This document shows, piece after piece, positions 36,037 to 48,718 of a stretch of DNA of 64,000 nt. The position numbers and the translations under genes were made by a program. Origin of the DNA: Juglans regia (taxonomy: Eukaryota; Streptophyta; Magnoliopsida; Fagales; Juglandaceae); the NCBI RefSeq assembly GCF_001411555.2, contig NC_049916.1, positions 8,397,889 to 8,461,888 on the forward strand. Direction: 5' to 3'. The stretch's first letter is position 1; each line of letters begins with the position of its first letter. The notes under the pieces were generated by a model. The model saw only the letters and a list, made by a program, of their open reading frames with translations, searched no databases and was not told where the DNA came from.

Positions 36037-37147
36037 TTAGTTAGATATTTTTATTGCTTTAGTTCTTTAATTTAAACTTTTTATTGCTTTACAGACCTAC
36101 CTATGAATCCTATAATACTTGCAAAGGATTGAGACAATAACATTGTGGGAGGGAGTCTGGTAGATGAATCATGAATGATATCATGTTAACTTTGTTATTA
36201 GTATTATCCTTTAGTTAAGTAGTGTAATGTCTAATTTTGTTTAATTTTCAATACAATGTAGGATGCTTGGAGTTGAGTGGTAACTTGGTGCTTGGCGGGA
36301 AATATGCTTTTGTATACAAATGCAGTTGAGATTGTTAATTTTCATTGTTTAATTTAATTATAATACTCTATAACATTTGAATGGTTGTGGTTTCACTAGT
36401 TTGTAACTTTGGTTGTTAAATTGATGGGATTAGGAGAGGGAGTCCCAGAGGGACTTGTAACTTGTAACTATGTAATATCCGTCTATAGCTACAAATATAT
36501 TTATTAGTGAGTGTGCTCTTGTTTGATTTTGCACTTTGTAGGGATGTGCATTAAGATCTTGGGTTTCATGATTGCGTTTTAATGTTTGTGATTCTATTAT
36601 CTATATTTGATTATTTACTTTCTTATTATAGATGGATTATAATAATATAATTTATAATTTTATTGATGATGATGATATCTTTAATTTACATTATGGATTT
36701 AGGTGTTATGTTTCCTTGTTTGTTTGTCAGTTCTAATAATAATCATATATTATTAATTTTTTATTATTCGTTGGTTCTATTAATCATCTCAAATAATCAT
36801 CCATTTTTTTCAGTTTAAAGAGGTAAGGGATAGGACTATTGGTTTAAATTGACATGATATGTAGTAATAGAAAGTAATAGTCATTTTATTAAGTTTTTTT
36901 TTTTTTAATGTTTTTATTAGGTTTTTTTGGCCCATTCCGAAACAGTAGACCATTGGACTGGCCCAACCCTGATTTGGGGTCCAATCTCTGAATCCGACTC
37001 CAAAGCCTGATCGGAGTCAAAGTCCACTCCTGATCGGAGCTAGAGTCAGAGCTAACCTTGGCCTTCGACTCGAAGGTCGGAGTTGACCATTCCAACTCTA
37101 TCAAAGTGGAAGCCCAAGCCTAGGTCTATTTAGAAAAACAATGCAAG

Positions 37148-39360
37148 AAGTGTAACTTCCCGACCCCATAGGTCCGAAAAGTTAGCTTTTGTAACCTAAA
37201 ATCATCTCCTATAACGTATTCATATACTCCAAATTTCTCATAAAATATAAACTCATTAATTCAAAACCAAAAATATATGTTCCTCCATCAAGACACCAAA
37301 TAAATACCTCAATGAAATAAATTAAAAGTTTCACAAAAACTCGAGAATATCCATGACTCAAAGTACCAAAATAACATAAAATCACCACTTTGACACTTAT
37401 TCCTCTACGATCATCAAACCTTATTAACGCTTCCTACTCTTGACTCTCAGTTGAGGTATCAAAATTATCTAAAAAATATTGTGAAGATAAGGGATAAGTT
37501 ATCAACAACTCAGTAAGCAAGGAACATATACTAGTATGTAAACATGGGTATTTACAGAATTTAGAATGCAGAACAAAACATTTACTTTCAGAATGCAAAA
37601 TCAAAATATTTGCTTTCAAAATGCTTAATCAAAACATGTTGTTAAAAATATCAGAGCGAAACTTTCATAAACATTCTTATTCAAAAATAAAATCATTTGG
37701 CATATCATAATCTGAGACATCATCTTCATATCATATCAGAGCATCATATCAGGATAGATTCTATGTTTAACCCCTGTGGTAGGGTTATAAGTCACCATTA
37801 TATCTGTGGCAGGGTCGTATACCATTATTACCACCCGTGGTATGGTCGTATACCATTATTATCACCTGTAACAGGGTCGTATACCACTACTATCACCCGT
37901 GACAGGATCGTATACCACTATTATCACATGTGGCGGGGCCTTAACTGAACCAAATCGAAAAATAGAATCAGAATGCCATACTAAAGGTTTTTCAAATACC
38001 ACATCATATCAAAATAGAGTACTTAATAGATTCAGATCATTTCACATATTCAAAACTGATTCAGAACATCTTCACATCACATGTAAAAATTTTTAAATTT
38101 CATATTTGCTCTTTTTGCCAATTCAGAAACAGAATTTCAAAAATAAGCTTATGTTTACACCACTCATGACAAAAAAATATTTTTCTCTTTCATACCGATT
38201 TCATGAGTAATGCAAAAGAAATAATTGAAGTTGTTTCAAGTTTCTTTTCATAAAAAAGTATGCATATTTTTCAAAATTAATCTTAGTTAATTTCTTTTAT
38301 GCAAAGTCTAGCATAAGAATCCCGCTTACCTAGACTTTTTAGCTTTTCAGAATTTTTTCACAATAGTGCCGAACAAATTAATCGTCACCTATAAAATAGT
38401 CACATAGCTTCTATAAATTTTTGATCAAATACGTATTTTGATGCTTAAACCTGAAATACTAAATAACTTGTTTTCCTAAAAATCTAAATTTCTCGAAATC
38501 CTAAAATATCATAAATTCTCAAATACCTTGATATTCACTTAAAATCTCTGACTATTTAAGCTCTAACTTATTTATTACCCAAATCTAATTATAAAAATTT
38601 AATACTAAATAATATAATTATAAAACCGTAAATATTTTCTGTTAAACCACTTTTTGGACTAATTTAATATGAGCTGGAGTACACTTAAAAATAACAAAGA
38701 GTTTTTCTACAATGAGACCCAGCCCATCAATGGTAAAATCTAGTCTAATGAAATATTCATAAAACCTCTTGGTAGTTTTATAACTAGAAGGGCAAAATAG
38801 TAATATCCTAGACTAAAATTCCTACACGTAACTTTACGTAAAGAGTAAAACAACATGTTAGCATGCATGGAAGTATGTATGTTAGACCCAAGGTACTCGT
38901 GCAACCGAGGCTCACCGTGAGAGGAGGGGTCACGATGGAGCTTGAGTGGCAGGTGGCTATCTCGAGAACTGGTGTCACACCTTTGCCTCACACCTTTGCC
39001 TCTCTTTCTTCATTATGATATGCTAAACCATACACAGAAGAGAACAAACATTACATATATATAGTGAAAATGGTGTTGGAAATCCTAAACGACAAAATTT
39101 GGTTCTTCGCCAGAACTGGTGTCGAGCGTACCTCGAGCGAACAACCAATCGAAGATTGGCTCAAATGGTTTATCGAGCGCTGCTTAAGTGAACACTAGGG
39201 TTAGTGATTCACTCAAGCTCATTATCGCATGAACCTTGAGCGAACAATCTGTCTGATCTTCGCTCAAGCATACCTCAAGCGAACTCACGGGTTGAGTTTC
39301 ACTCGAGTAAAAGTCAAGTGAACTTTCTATCTGCGCCTTTTATGCTCACAAACCAGGCTC
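37148..39360. mobile_element. LTR-like insertion in hAT-A, right boundary unresolved
   Basis: Seventeen bases after hAT-B the hAT-A reading frame is cut again at TGTAACTTCCCGACCCC, a typical start of a plant gypsy LTR. hAT-A coding returns by about 39373. The block holds a 31-bp minisatellite and a cgagcg/gctcaag-rich part (39110-39330). I could not find the matching CA end with a duplicated agaag. About 250 codons of hAT-A expected here are absent, so a deletion is likely too. Confidence 0.5.
37776..37940. repeat. 31-bp minisatellite, about five copies
   Basis: Unit gggtcgtataccattattat plus cacccgtgg-type end, with gtcgtatacc/atcgtatacc recurring at steps of exactly 31 bp (c at 37816, 37847, 37878, 37909). 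Spacers are not unique and the units are adjacent, so it is a tandem repeat inside the LTR-like block. Confidence 0.9.
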
Positions 39361-39364
39361 CACA

Positions 39365-40360
39365 TGCAACCCAACATGGGTTTGGAGCGGATTGTGATCA
39401 TAATGGTTGACATTACATCGTCTAATGATACCGCACTTGAGTATCTTAAGAATAAGCTTAGAGAGGACAATAAGTCAATATTGGGTGGTGAAGTTTTGCA
39501 TATTCAATGTGCTACACATATCCTTAATCTTATTTTGACCGATAGTTTGAAAGATGTTCATGGGTCGGTTGCAAGAGTTAGAAGTATGGTGAGGTTTGCG
39601 AGATTCACTAACTAGGCTTGAAAAATTCAAGATCCTACAAAATGGAACTCAACCTTCTTGATGTTAGAGATGACCGAGCAATATAGACAGGCCTTTGATG
39701 CCATGGGTGAGGAGGACATGAAATATGTCTGCCACTTTGAGGAGATGGCCTTTGATGCCCACTGATGATGATTGGATAATGTACGAATTTTTATAGAATT
39801 TTTTATCCTTTTTTATGAGGAGACATGCACCATTTTCGAGTCTTTGTACGTTACATCCAATGACTACTGTCATTAAGTTTGTCAAGTGAAAGAACAATTG
39901 GATGAAATGAGCGAGAATGCTAATCCTACTTTACGAATTATCTTAATGAGCATGAGGTTCAAGTATGAGTAGTATTAAGGAGATTTGAGTAGAATCAACA
40001 TTTTCCTATATATGGCTATTGCTCTTGATTTACGGTACGAATTGATGGCATGACATTTGGCTTGAAAAGCACTAACGGGAAGGCATGGGTGGATTATATT
40101 GTGGCAATGGTTAAGGACACCCTCAGTAGATTGCATGATGATTTCGTCGTATTCAAGGGTGTTAATATTTCGGCACCTACACCTACCGCATCACCTCCTC
40201 CTGATGTCGGGATGCTAAAAAAGCATAGGTGGGCTGAGAAGTTTGGCGACATTTCCAAGTTTCGGAACTTCAGATGGCCAATCGGACTTGGATAGATACT
40301 TATCAGCGGAGATTTAGTACCCATATACAGCACAATTTGATATCTTAGTTTGGTGGAAGG
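39365..40360 (+). pseudogene. hAT-A transposase, C-terminal part
   Basis: GLERIVIIMVDITSSNDTA at 39380-39435 is the catalytic VDNASSND block. VLHIQCATHILNLILTDSLK at 39493-39555 is the CAHILNL block, and VHGSVARVRSMVRFAR follows. After stops at 39613 and beyond, 40050-40150 and 40270-40360 give the late hAT domain (SELDRYLSAEI-like and the WW-containing end). Frameshifted and inactive. Confidence 0.8.
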
Positions 40361-41460
40361 TCAATGTTGTCAACTATCTCATCCTTAGAGAGATAATCCA
40401 TAGTATTTTGGTCATCTTTATTTCTACCGTAGTCTTGAAGTGTGCCTTTTGTGCAGATATTGTATCTATTTTGAGTTCATTGGTCATCATTATTTTGCTT
40501 TTGCTTATAATATATTGTATTATAATTATTTGACAGACTTAATTTCAAATTCAGTTGTCGTAGGGACAACTTCGAAAAATGTGGCTACATCTCAATCTAC
40601 ATCGGTCGCAAGTTGACTTTGATCCACCATTGTTATTGGTTTGTTAACTTTGTCTCTTAATTATTTGTAGTTTTTTACATATGAATATAATGTTATTAAT
40701 TCATAATTTCATATTCTCATTTTGTTTTTCTGATTTTATGTCATGTCACTTGCCACTTCACTTGGTGTAACCATCACATCTTGCTACAAGCCTTCAAGCC
40801 TATGTTCACTTTTTTTTTTTAAAAGATGTATATCAAATCTTGAAACATTTTTATTATAATTCTCAATTTTTTTCAGGTTTTATAATCTCACTTTAAAATC
40901 ACAACGTAACCATCTCAATGATCTCATTTTGCTATAAGCCTACAACTACAAGCTTATAATCTCATTTTTGTTTACTTTTTTTTTAAGATGTGTTGCAATT
41001 CTAAAAACTTAGAATTATATTTGAAACATTGTTATTCACTCAATTTATTTGACCATTTGTAATATTTTTAGATTAGTTTTTAATGGTTTTATATTAATGT
41101 GTAATATATAGTATATAGTAATTGTAATAACTTGAAATTATTGGTTACAACTTAGAAGCTAGAACTTAGTAACTTTATTAGATATAATTGAATTTTAAGT
41201 TTTATGCATTTAAGTTTAATTTATTTTATTATGTATTTAATTTTTTCAATTATTTTTTATTGAATTAGGCAAAGAAAGAATGATATATAGGCCCATAATG
41301 GTTGTTTCTAGGCTAGTTTTGGGCCTAGATGGGCCTAATGGGTGGACAGGTGCGGACCAATGGGCCAATTTTCCCCCAGGTAGTCGGACGGGGGCCCCCA
41401 AACTCCACCCCCCCCTCCCCCACCCATGTAGTGGGGGGCAGGGCCAGGCCTAATTCTTGG

Positions 41461-42915
41461 GTAGCTACCTGTCTCAAGATAATAAATGACCAATGACAGG
41501 ATGTATGGGAAAACCCCTAGTTTCCCTCTAATCTCCTGATTGTGGAAGTTGTACCAACCCCTAGTCGCCCCTACCATAGTAGTCCCTGCACCTCCACCAA
41601 AAAATGATTGACCAGATTTTCCCATGGAGCACCTGTCCCTTGAGGAGGGAGATTTGAGTGGGACTTATCTGTAATAAGGGTAGAAGTGTTTCCGCAACTG
41701 TTCGGGATGGAAAATTTTTTTATGTAATCCTTTTATGTATAAGAAAGTTTTGTGTCTTTTATTAGTCATTTTGTCATGCAAGATACAATCTACTTTTTTA
41801 TATATGGTTCATCCTCTTGATCTGTTATGATGTTCTTGACATATTCACTTCCATTAGCCACTTGTGCAAAGTGCTCGCCACCAATGTGCATTACGGAATA
41901 TAAGTGTTCGCTACTTGGAGAGCAACGTAGGAAGGATAGTACTCGCCAACTCGATGAGGTAATGCAAGAAAGGATGTTGCTCGAATGCTAAGTGAGTATT
42001 ACGAGACTCAATTACTCGCCACACAGTGATCAACATAGTGAGTGATATTACTCACCATCTCAGCAAGGAATAGAGAGTGTGTGGTAGATGAGCATTACCG
42101 TAGGTAAAGTGCCTACCTCAATGCGATAATTATGAGGCTTAATTGCTCGCCCTTTGGCGAGCAATGCATAGAATAATAGTAGTCATCATATCAGTACGTA
42201 ACATAAGGAGTAATAGTACTCGTCATCTTGATGAGCAACCTATAGAGATAAGCTCATACGGTATGCAAGCAATGCCACAACAAAGTTCTGGCTATTAGAC
42301 AAGCATCTTGGATATTGCCCATTTCTTGGCAAGCAAAAGCACAATTGAAGTGAAGTGCTGATACCTCAGGGGAGCAACTTTGGGACAAAATGAGAAAATG
42401 ATTCAAATGGGAAGAAATGATAAGTAATATTATAAATTTTGAGAAAAAATTGTTGGGATATTATTAGTTTTTTTTTTTTTTGTGGGTAATTTAAAAAATA
42501 TATATATAGGCCATGACAACCACAGTCTTATACAGATTTTTCCTAAATTGATGGTCAATGTGGTACTTTATTAACTTGGTCCGATTTGCCTACGTATCAC
42601 ATTATAAACCGTACCACAAAATGACATACAACTCTTGATTGTGAGGATTCAAATTTAGTATTTTAGTGAAACAATCCCAAACTATGATCCTAGTTCTACG
42701 CCCACAACTAGACTTATTACTTACATGGGGGGAGCCGAGGAAGGCCTTGTCCTTGTGCTTGTGTTGTATCATTAAGATTTTCCATAGTAGGTTTGGAAAA
42801 AATTTCTATTCGAGCATCCACTTAAAATAAAATAAAATGAGTTGCGTGAAATGATGTCGGCTAAATTGAATCTAAATGACATGCAATTTCACGTAATTTG
42901 GGTGATTATGAAAAC
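41461..42915. other. Intergenic with diverged short tandem repeats
   Basis: 41870-42310 contains about ten degenerate occurrences of actcgccat/gcgagcaa with spacings of about 40-50 bp (for example 41914, 41949, 42023, 42136-42161, 42217). No coding. The rest is AT-rich. Confidence 0.55.
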
Positions 42916-43130
42916 CCTTTTGAATTGAGTTGAGATAAGATGAGATGAGATTGTTTTAGATGAGTTGAATAAAATATTGTTAGAATATTATTTTTTAATA
43001 TTATTATTGTTTTGAAATTTGAAAAGTTGAATTGTTTATTATATTTTATGTAAAAATTTAATAAAATTGTAATGATAATATGAAATAAAATGAGATGAGT
43101 TAAGTGCACTTCTCAATCCAAACGGGATGT
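42916..43130. mobile_element. Tourist-like MITE copy M4
   Basis: Same core as M1 in opposite orientation (gagataagatgagatgagattgttttagatgag..., tgaataaaatattgttag, aattgtttattatattttat). Right end tccaaacgggatg. The left end is degraded. Confidence 0.75.
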
Positions 43131-43282
43131 CAATTAGCACGGTCTTGTCCGGGTGAAAAAACCTCACCTTTGGATCGAACGAAAGACCGGATTTTATCAA
43201 ATTCTTTGATCGAGACCAACCAGTCTAGTCCAAGGATTCGTTCTGTTTTTTCATTTCGAAACCCTTTTTATAGCCTTGCATT

Positions 43283-43596
43283 TGTTAGAACCAACACAAT
43301 AGTAGACATCACAACATTCCACCTCAGCCACGATTTCCCACAGCTCAGCAAAGGGACAGTAGCAAAACAATGATGATTCTAGAATAAATGAGCTGTCATT
43401 CTGTTAGAGATTTTCTATACAATTAGTTAGAGAATCAGATTCTTTTATTCATGCATGTAAATACTATAAATAGGAAGTTCTGTAGATTGTAAAAAGCAAG
43501 CAAACATATCAATACGAAGAGCAAATTCTCTACAACTACATTATTTTTTTCTCTCTGTTTTCTTATGCAAAACATTCAGTTTTATTAAAACTATTA
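43283..43596 (+). repeat. 5' LTR of Copia-2
   Basis: 314 bp. Relative to the 3' LTR it has about 33 extra bases after the gattctagaataaat segment (43392-43425). It contains tactataaatagg at about 43462-43474, a good TATA box (tataaata), with the transcription start expected just downstream. Confidence 0.92.
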
Positions 43597-43612
43597 TGGT
43601 ACCAGGGCCATA

Positions 43613-44490
43613 ATGGCTTCAGACACCAATACCCCACTACCTCCTCCTCCAACCATTAAAAACCCTAAAGATCCCTCTAGCCCATACTTTCTTAATCCAA
43701 ATGATGGACCTGCAACTTTGCTCACCAATCATCTTCTCACTGCTGATAATTAGCATTCCGGGGCATGCACTGTTTGTCGCTCATTACGAGTCAAGAAAAA
43801 ATTGGGGTTTATTGATGGTATCTTACGAGAACTTACCACTCCTAATGATCCCTTGTTAGAATCATGTCTTGAATGCAATGACATGGTTGTGACTTGGCTT
43901 CAAAATGCAATGTCCCTTGAAATAAAAAACAGTGTTGTGTATGTTGAGACAACTCATGCACTATGGCTTGAGTTGGAACAACGATTTGCACAAAATAATG
44001 GACCACGAATTTATGAATTGAAGCAATCCGTTCATTCTCTTACCCAAGGTGATGACTCTGTCAGCCTCTATTTCTCCAAATTGAAGGTTCTATTTGATGA
44101 ACTTCTCAATTTTGAACTTATCCCATCTTGCACCTGTGATGCTATGAAACATGTGCTTAAGAACCAGCAAAGTGACTGGATGATGCAGTTCCTTATGGAA
44201 CTTAATGATTCCTTCACCAACATTAAAGCCCAAATTATCCTCATCAAACCCATCCCCACTTTAAGTGAAGTTTATGCTCTTGTTCAACAAGAAGAAAATC
44301 GTAAACATCTCTCCAATATTCCTAATATCCATGACACTCTTGCCTTGGCTACCAAAATTCATTTTCCAAACACCCAAGACAGCAACAAGCATTTTGGTTC
44401 TCACAAGAGAGAAACTTTTCTGCATTTTTTGCAAAGTTTTTGGCCATTCTTTAGAAAAATGCTTCAAAGCCAATCCACACCTTGAAAAAC
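43613..44490 (+). pseudogene. Copia-2 gag
   Basis: ATG at 43613 (MASDTNTPLPPPPTIKNPKD). A stop at 43751 falls at the usual NYHSW position. The frame then continues from 43802 through LGFIDGILRELTTPND, WLQNAMSLEIKNSV and LWLELEQRFAQNNGPRIYEL, the UBN2-type Gag fold. A frameshift near 44400 moves into the frame that carries two zinc knuckles (CIFCKVFGHSLEKC and CTHCNILGHNVDKC, about 44423-44535). Confidence 0.85.
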
Positions 44491-47400
44491 CAACCTGCAC
44501 TCACTGCAATATCCTTGGCCATAATGTTGATAAATGTTACAAATTACATAGCTATCCCCTAGGCCATAAACTTGCCAATCAAAGTAAAGGATTCAACCCT
44601 TATGCCAACCAAATCAGTTCTTCCAACCAAGAACAGATCACTGAGGAATCCCAAGCAGCTCTAACTAAAGAGCAATATCAACAGCTAATTGCTTTGCTCC
44701 AGTCTCAGGTTACACAGCCATCTGCCAATCAAGTTCAGTCCATTGATAAATCTCAAGTTAACTCTAATTATCTCTCAGCTTCCACCATGTCTGGTATATC
44801 TTCTTGTTCCTCAATCTCTCACACAACATCTTCACACAACATTCCTTGGATCATAGATACGGGTGCAACAGATCACATGATCTGCTACACATCCTTTTAC
44901 ACTTCTTTGCCCAGCAAAATTCATTTCAAAGTTAAATTTCCAAATGACACCCATGCCAATGTTACTCTCAAAGGCACTGTCCAACTCAATAATACTCTTA
45001 CTCTCAAAGATGTATTATGCATCCCATCATTTAATTTTAATCTTCTTTCAGCCAAAAAATTAATCCAAGACCTTAACTGTTGCTTCATTTTTTTTTAATA
45101 ATGAGGATTATGTGCAGGACCTTTTCTCTTGGAGCACAATTGGGAAGGGTGAGGCTCATAATGGTCTATATCAATTGCAGTTGACAGAAGTGTCTCCCAC
45201 AACCCCCTCTTTTATTTTGTCCCAATTACCTTATAATCATTCTCCCATTTCAGCTTCTGTTACTCCTCAAAATGATCACAGTTTATGGCATTGTATAATG
45301 GGTCACTTGTCTGACTCACGTTTATCTTTATTGCAAAAATATTTACCACATTTGAAATTAATGAATCACAATGTTCCTTGTTCCACTTGTCATTTGTCCA
45401 AACATCATAGATTACCTTTTCCCATCAGTGAAAATCGTGCATTAAAACTATTTGATCTCATTCATTGTGACATATGGAGACCTTGTTCCCAAATGGCACA
45501 CGATGGATCCAAATACTTTTAACAATTGTTGATGACTTCTCAGGATCCACATGGGTTTATCTAATGAACAATAAATCACAAACTAGATCATTCCTCCAAT
45601 CCTTTTGTTCCCTTGTTGAAACACAATTCGAAACAAAAATTAAAGTCATTCGATCTGATAATAGAAATGAATTTGCAATGACAAATTTTTACATACAAAA
45701 GGGAATTATACATCAAAAGAGTTGTGTTGAGAGCCCCTAACAAAATGGAGTTGTCGAACGAAAGCACCAACACATTTTAAATGTTGCCTGTGCCTTAAAA
45801 TTTCAATCTAACATTCCCCTTTCATTTTGGAGTGATTATATTTTGACTGCTACATACCTCATTAACAGAACGCCATCTCCCAATTTACAAAATCAAATAC
45901 CATACGTTCTTCTTTTTCTAGCCAAACCAATTTACACTCATTTGAGAACATTTGGTTGCCTATGTTATGCCTCCTCATTAAAACAAAATAGGCACAAATT
46001 TGATTCCTGAGCAAAAAAATGCATACTATTTGGCTACCCTTTTGGCATCAAAGGCTATAAGTTACTTAACTTAGAGACTAAATCTGTTTTTCATTCACGA
46101 GATGTCATTTTCTATGAACAGATTTTTCCCTATAAAAGTGTCACTGTCCTCTCTAATTCACAATTACTCTCAACACCTCTCACTCCAGAAAACATTACCC
46201 CTTCACTTAATTTTCAAACTGACGTCACTTCAGAAAATACCCCATCAGCCCTTATTTCTCCCACTTCTGAAACCACTTCTGAAAATACTTCTAACATTTC
46301 TCATTCTTCCAACCCCTCCCTTTTTTAAAACACCTCTTCACAAATTCAAGCACCTTCTCGCAGATCAAACAGACCAAAGAAACCTCCATCCTACCTTCAA
46401 GATTACTACTATCAATAGGTCATTGTGCCTACTACTTCTCCATCTAGCTCCAAGATAACAGGTACTTCACTTACTACTCCTCTCTATCCATTATCTTCTG
46501 TTTTATCTTATGTCAAATTATCACCTACCCATGCTGTTTTTGCTACTTCTATTCTTAACCACACTGAACCAAGCACCTATGCACAAGCTGTAAGAAGCTT
46601 AGACTGGTGCAAAGCCATGGACAATAAGATTGTTGCTTTAGAATTGAACAAAATATGGGATATCATTGATTTGCCTATTGGAAAGAAAGCTATTGGTTCA
46701 AAATGGGTCTATCTAATCAAATACAACTCAGATGGGACAATTGAGAGACACAAGGCACGTTTAGTTGCCAAGGGTTACACCCAAGAAGAAGGGCTTGATT
46801 ACCATGAAACATTCTCTTCCGTTGCCAAACTTGTAACAATCAAGACATTGCTTGCTGTTTTTGCCATCAAAGGTTGGTTTCTACAACAATTTGATGTTAA
46901 TAACACCTTTTTACATGGAAAATTGGAAGAAGAAGTATATATGAAAATACCTCATGGTTATTCAATTTAAGGACACAATAAAGTTTGCAAGTTAAAAAAG
47001 AGTTTGTATGGCCTTAAACAGGCCTCTCGACAATAGTATGCTAAATTCTCATCTTCATTGCTCCATTTTGGTTTTACTCAGTCCCGAGCTGATTATAGCC
47101 TTTTTATAAAAGGAACTGATCAATCTTTTGTAGCATTAGTTGTGTACGTTGATGATATAATTGTGGCATCAAATGATCATCATGAAATTTCTGCTCTCAA
47201 AGCATTTCTGGATTCACAATTCAAAATAAAAGACCTTGGAACTCTTTAAGTACTTCATTGGTTTGGAAATAGCTCGAAATTCAACTGGCATTCAACTATG
47301 CCAAAGAAAATATGCCTTGGACATTTTGCATGATGATGGTTTACTTGGTTGCAAGCCAAGTTTAATTCCTATGGATCCAAACCTCAAATTCAACAAAGAT

Positions 47401-48170
47401 GAAGGTCAGCTGCTACATGATCCCTCTGGATTCAGAAGACTCATTGGAAGACTTCTCTACTTAACAATCACACAGCTTGACCTATCATTCTCTGTTAATA
47501 TGCTCAGCTAATACATGAGTACACCTCGTGTTCCACATCGTCAAGTAGCTTACAAAATTTTACATTATGTTAAAAAGTCACCTGGCCGAGGATTATTTTT
47601 TCCTTCATCTTCTACTTATCAGCTTACTTCCTACTGTGAATCGAATTGGGCTTCATGCCCTGACACAAGAAGGTCAACTACTGGTTATTGTGTCTTTCTT
47701 GGAAAGTCACTTATATCATGGAAATGCAAGAAGCAAACCACTATCTCTCGAAACTCTGCTGAAGCAGAATATAGATCCATGGCTACTGCATCATGTGAGC
47801 TTGTTTGGTTAAAATACTTGCTTGCTGATCTCACAATTCCCCATCCTCAACCATCTACCCTTCATTGTGATAGCAAATCTACTCTATACATTGCCTCGAA
47901 TCCCCTTTTTCATGAGAGGACCAAACACATTGAATTAGATTGCCATCTAATTCAGGATAAAATTCAAGACGGTCTGATCTCCACTGCATACAGACCATCA
48001 CACTCCCAACTGGCTGATATTCTCACCAAATCACTTCATTCTCCTTTGTTTTATTCTTTGTTGCTCAAGATGGGAGTCATTGACATCCACTCTCCATCTT
48101 GCGGGGGGATGTTAGAACCAATACAGCAGCTGCCATCACAACATTCCACCTCAGCCACGATTTCCCACAG
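44265..48170 (+). pseudogene. Copia-2 pol (protease, integrase, RT, RNase H), broken
   Basis: Protease WIIDTGATDHMI at about 44849-44884. Integrase zinc region with HCIMGH and CSTCHLSKH at 45285-45410, then the catalytic part from FDLIHCDIW (45450) and IVDDFSGSTW (45525), with a stop at 45738 before the VVERKHQH segment. RT at 46600-47500: [39 protein letters not shown], and YVDDIIVAS at about 47142-47168. RNase H at 47700-48050 ([41 protein letters not shown]). Stops at about 45099, 46326, 46968, 47034 and 47509, and frameshifts (about 45520, 47245), inactivate it. Confidence 0.9.
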
Positions 48171-48399
48171 CTCAGCAAAGGGACAACAACAAAACAATGA
48201 TGATTCTAGAATAAATACTTAGAGAATCAAATTCTTTTATTCATACATGTAAATACTATAAATAGGAAGTTCTGTAGATTGTAAAAAGCAAGCAAACATA
48301 TCAATACGAAGAGAAAATTCTCTGCAACTTTCTTCCATGCATTTATTTTTTTTCTCTCTATTTTCTTATGCAAAACATTCAGTTTTATTAAAACTGTTA
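48110..48399 (+). repeat. 3' LTR of Copia-2
   Basis: 290 bp, starting TGTTAGAACC after the G tract and ending ACTGTTA before gcatt. It lacks the roughly 33-bp segment of the 5' LTR but otherwise aligns closely. Confidence 0.92.
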
Positions 48400-48718
48400 G
48401 CATTTGCATTCCATATCTACTGCTAAATTTGCTCACCATAACTTGCTTGAGAAGAACTTCCTCTTGTTCTGTTGACTATCTCATTCTTCAAGTGGTAAGC
48501 ACTCTTAACCGAGAAATTTCCATTTGTTGAACATTTCAAAACATGTCTATCCTTCTAATTAAATTATAACATAGGGAGAGATTCAAGATTAGTTCAGCTT
48601 CCTCGATAGAGAAGATCTCCTTTATGAAATTTGTCTTACATTCCTTTAAATTTTTGTCAACTAGTTTTTGATCTACCTTTACTTTCTTGTTGAGTATTTT
48701 CTCGATAAGGACTTATCT

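Larger units (their letters stand above)
30079..37122 (+). mobile_element. hAT-B, second hAT transposon inserted into the hAT-A BED exon
   Basis: It begins TAGGGCTAACTCC and ends AAGCCCAAGCCTA (inverted TAGGCTTGGGCTT), flanked by ggtccatt (30071-30078) and ggtctatt (37123-37130), an 8-bp duplication with one transition. Both subterminal regions are rich in ggagtc/gactcc motifs (30130-30220 and 36985-37100), as expected for transposase binding sites. It carries its own transposase, broken by a solo LTR at 32262-34402. Without that LTR it is about 4.9 kb. Confidence 0.88.
28994..41452 (+). mobile_element. hAT-A, old autonomous-type hAT transposon (nested)
   Basis: The left end TAGGGGTGGGTGG (28994) and the right end CAGGGCCAGGCCTA (41439-41452) lie between identical 8-bp duplications attcttgg (28986-28993 and 41453-41460). 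Subterminal GC-rich stretches on both sides share ggggcccccatc/gtc in inverted orientation. Transposase remnants are a BED zinc finger at 29850-30078 and a C-terminal part at 39365-40360. About 9.2 kb of the span is later insertions (hAT-B, and an LTR-like block). A duplicate left end at 28730 also carries attcttgg. Confidence 0.88.
43283..48399 (+). mobile_element. Copia-2, complete but degenerate Ty1/copia element
   Basis: 5117 bp, flanked by gcatt at 43278-43282 and 48400-48404. The LTRs start TGTTAGAACC and end ACTATTA/ACTGTTA (TA rather than CA). A primer site tggtaccagggcc follows the 5' LTR and a purine tract gcgggggga precedes the 3' LTR. Domain order is gag, protease, integrase, RT, RNase H. 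Fewer lesions than Copia-1 but several stops, so inactive. It lies between the hAT complex and the RING gene. Confidence 0.95.

Noticed and set aside
37776..37940. CRISPR-like regular 31-bp periodicity
   Set aside because: The units are contiguous and there are no unique spacers; it is a minisatellite in plant DNA.
43104..43373. 89-codon plus-strand open frame at the 5' end of Copia-2
   Set aside because: It spans the MITE end, the TSD and the LTR, so it is fortuitous.
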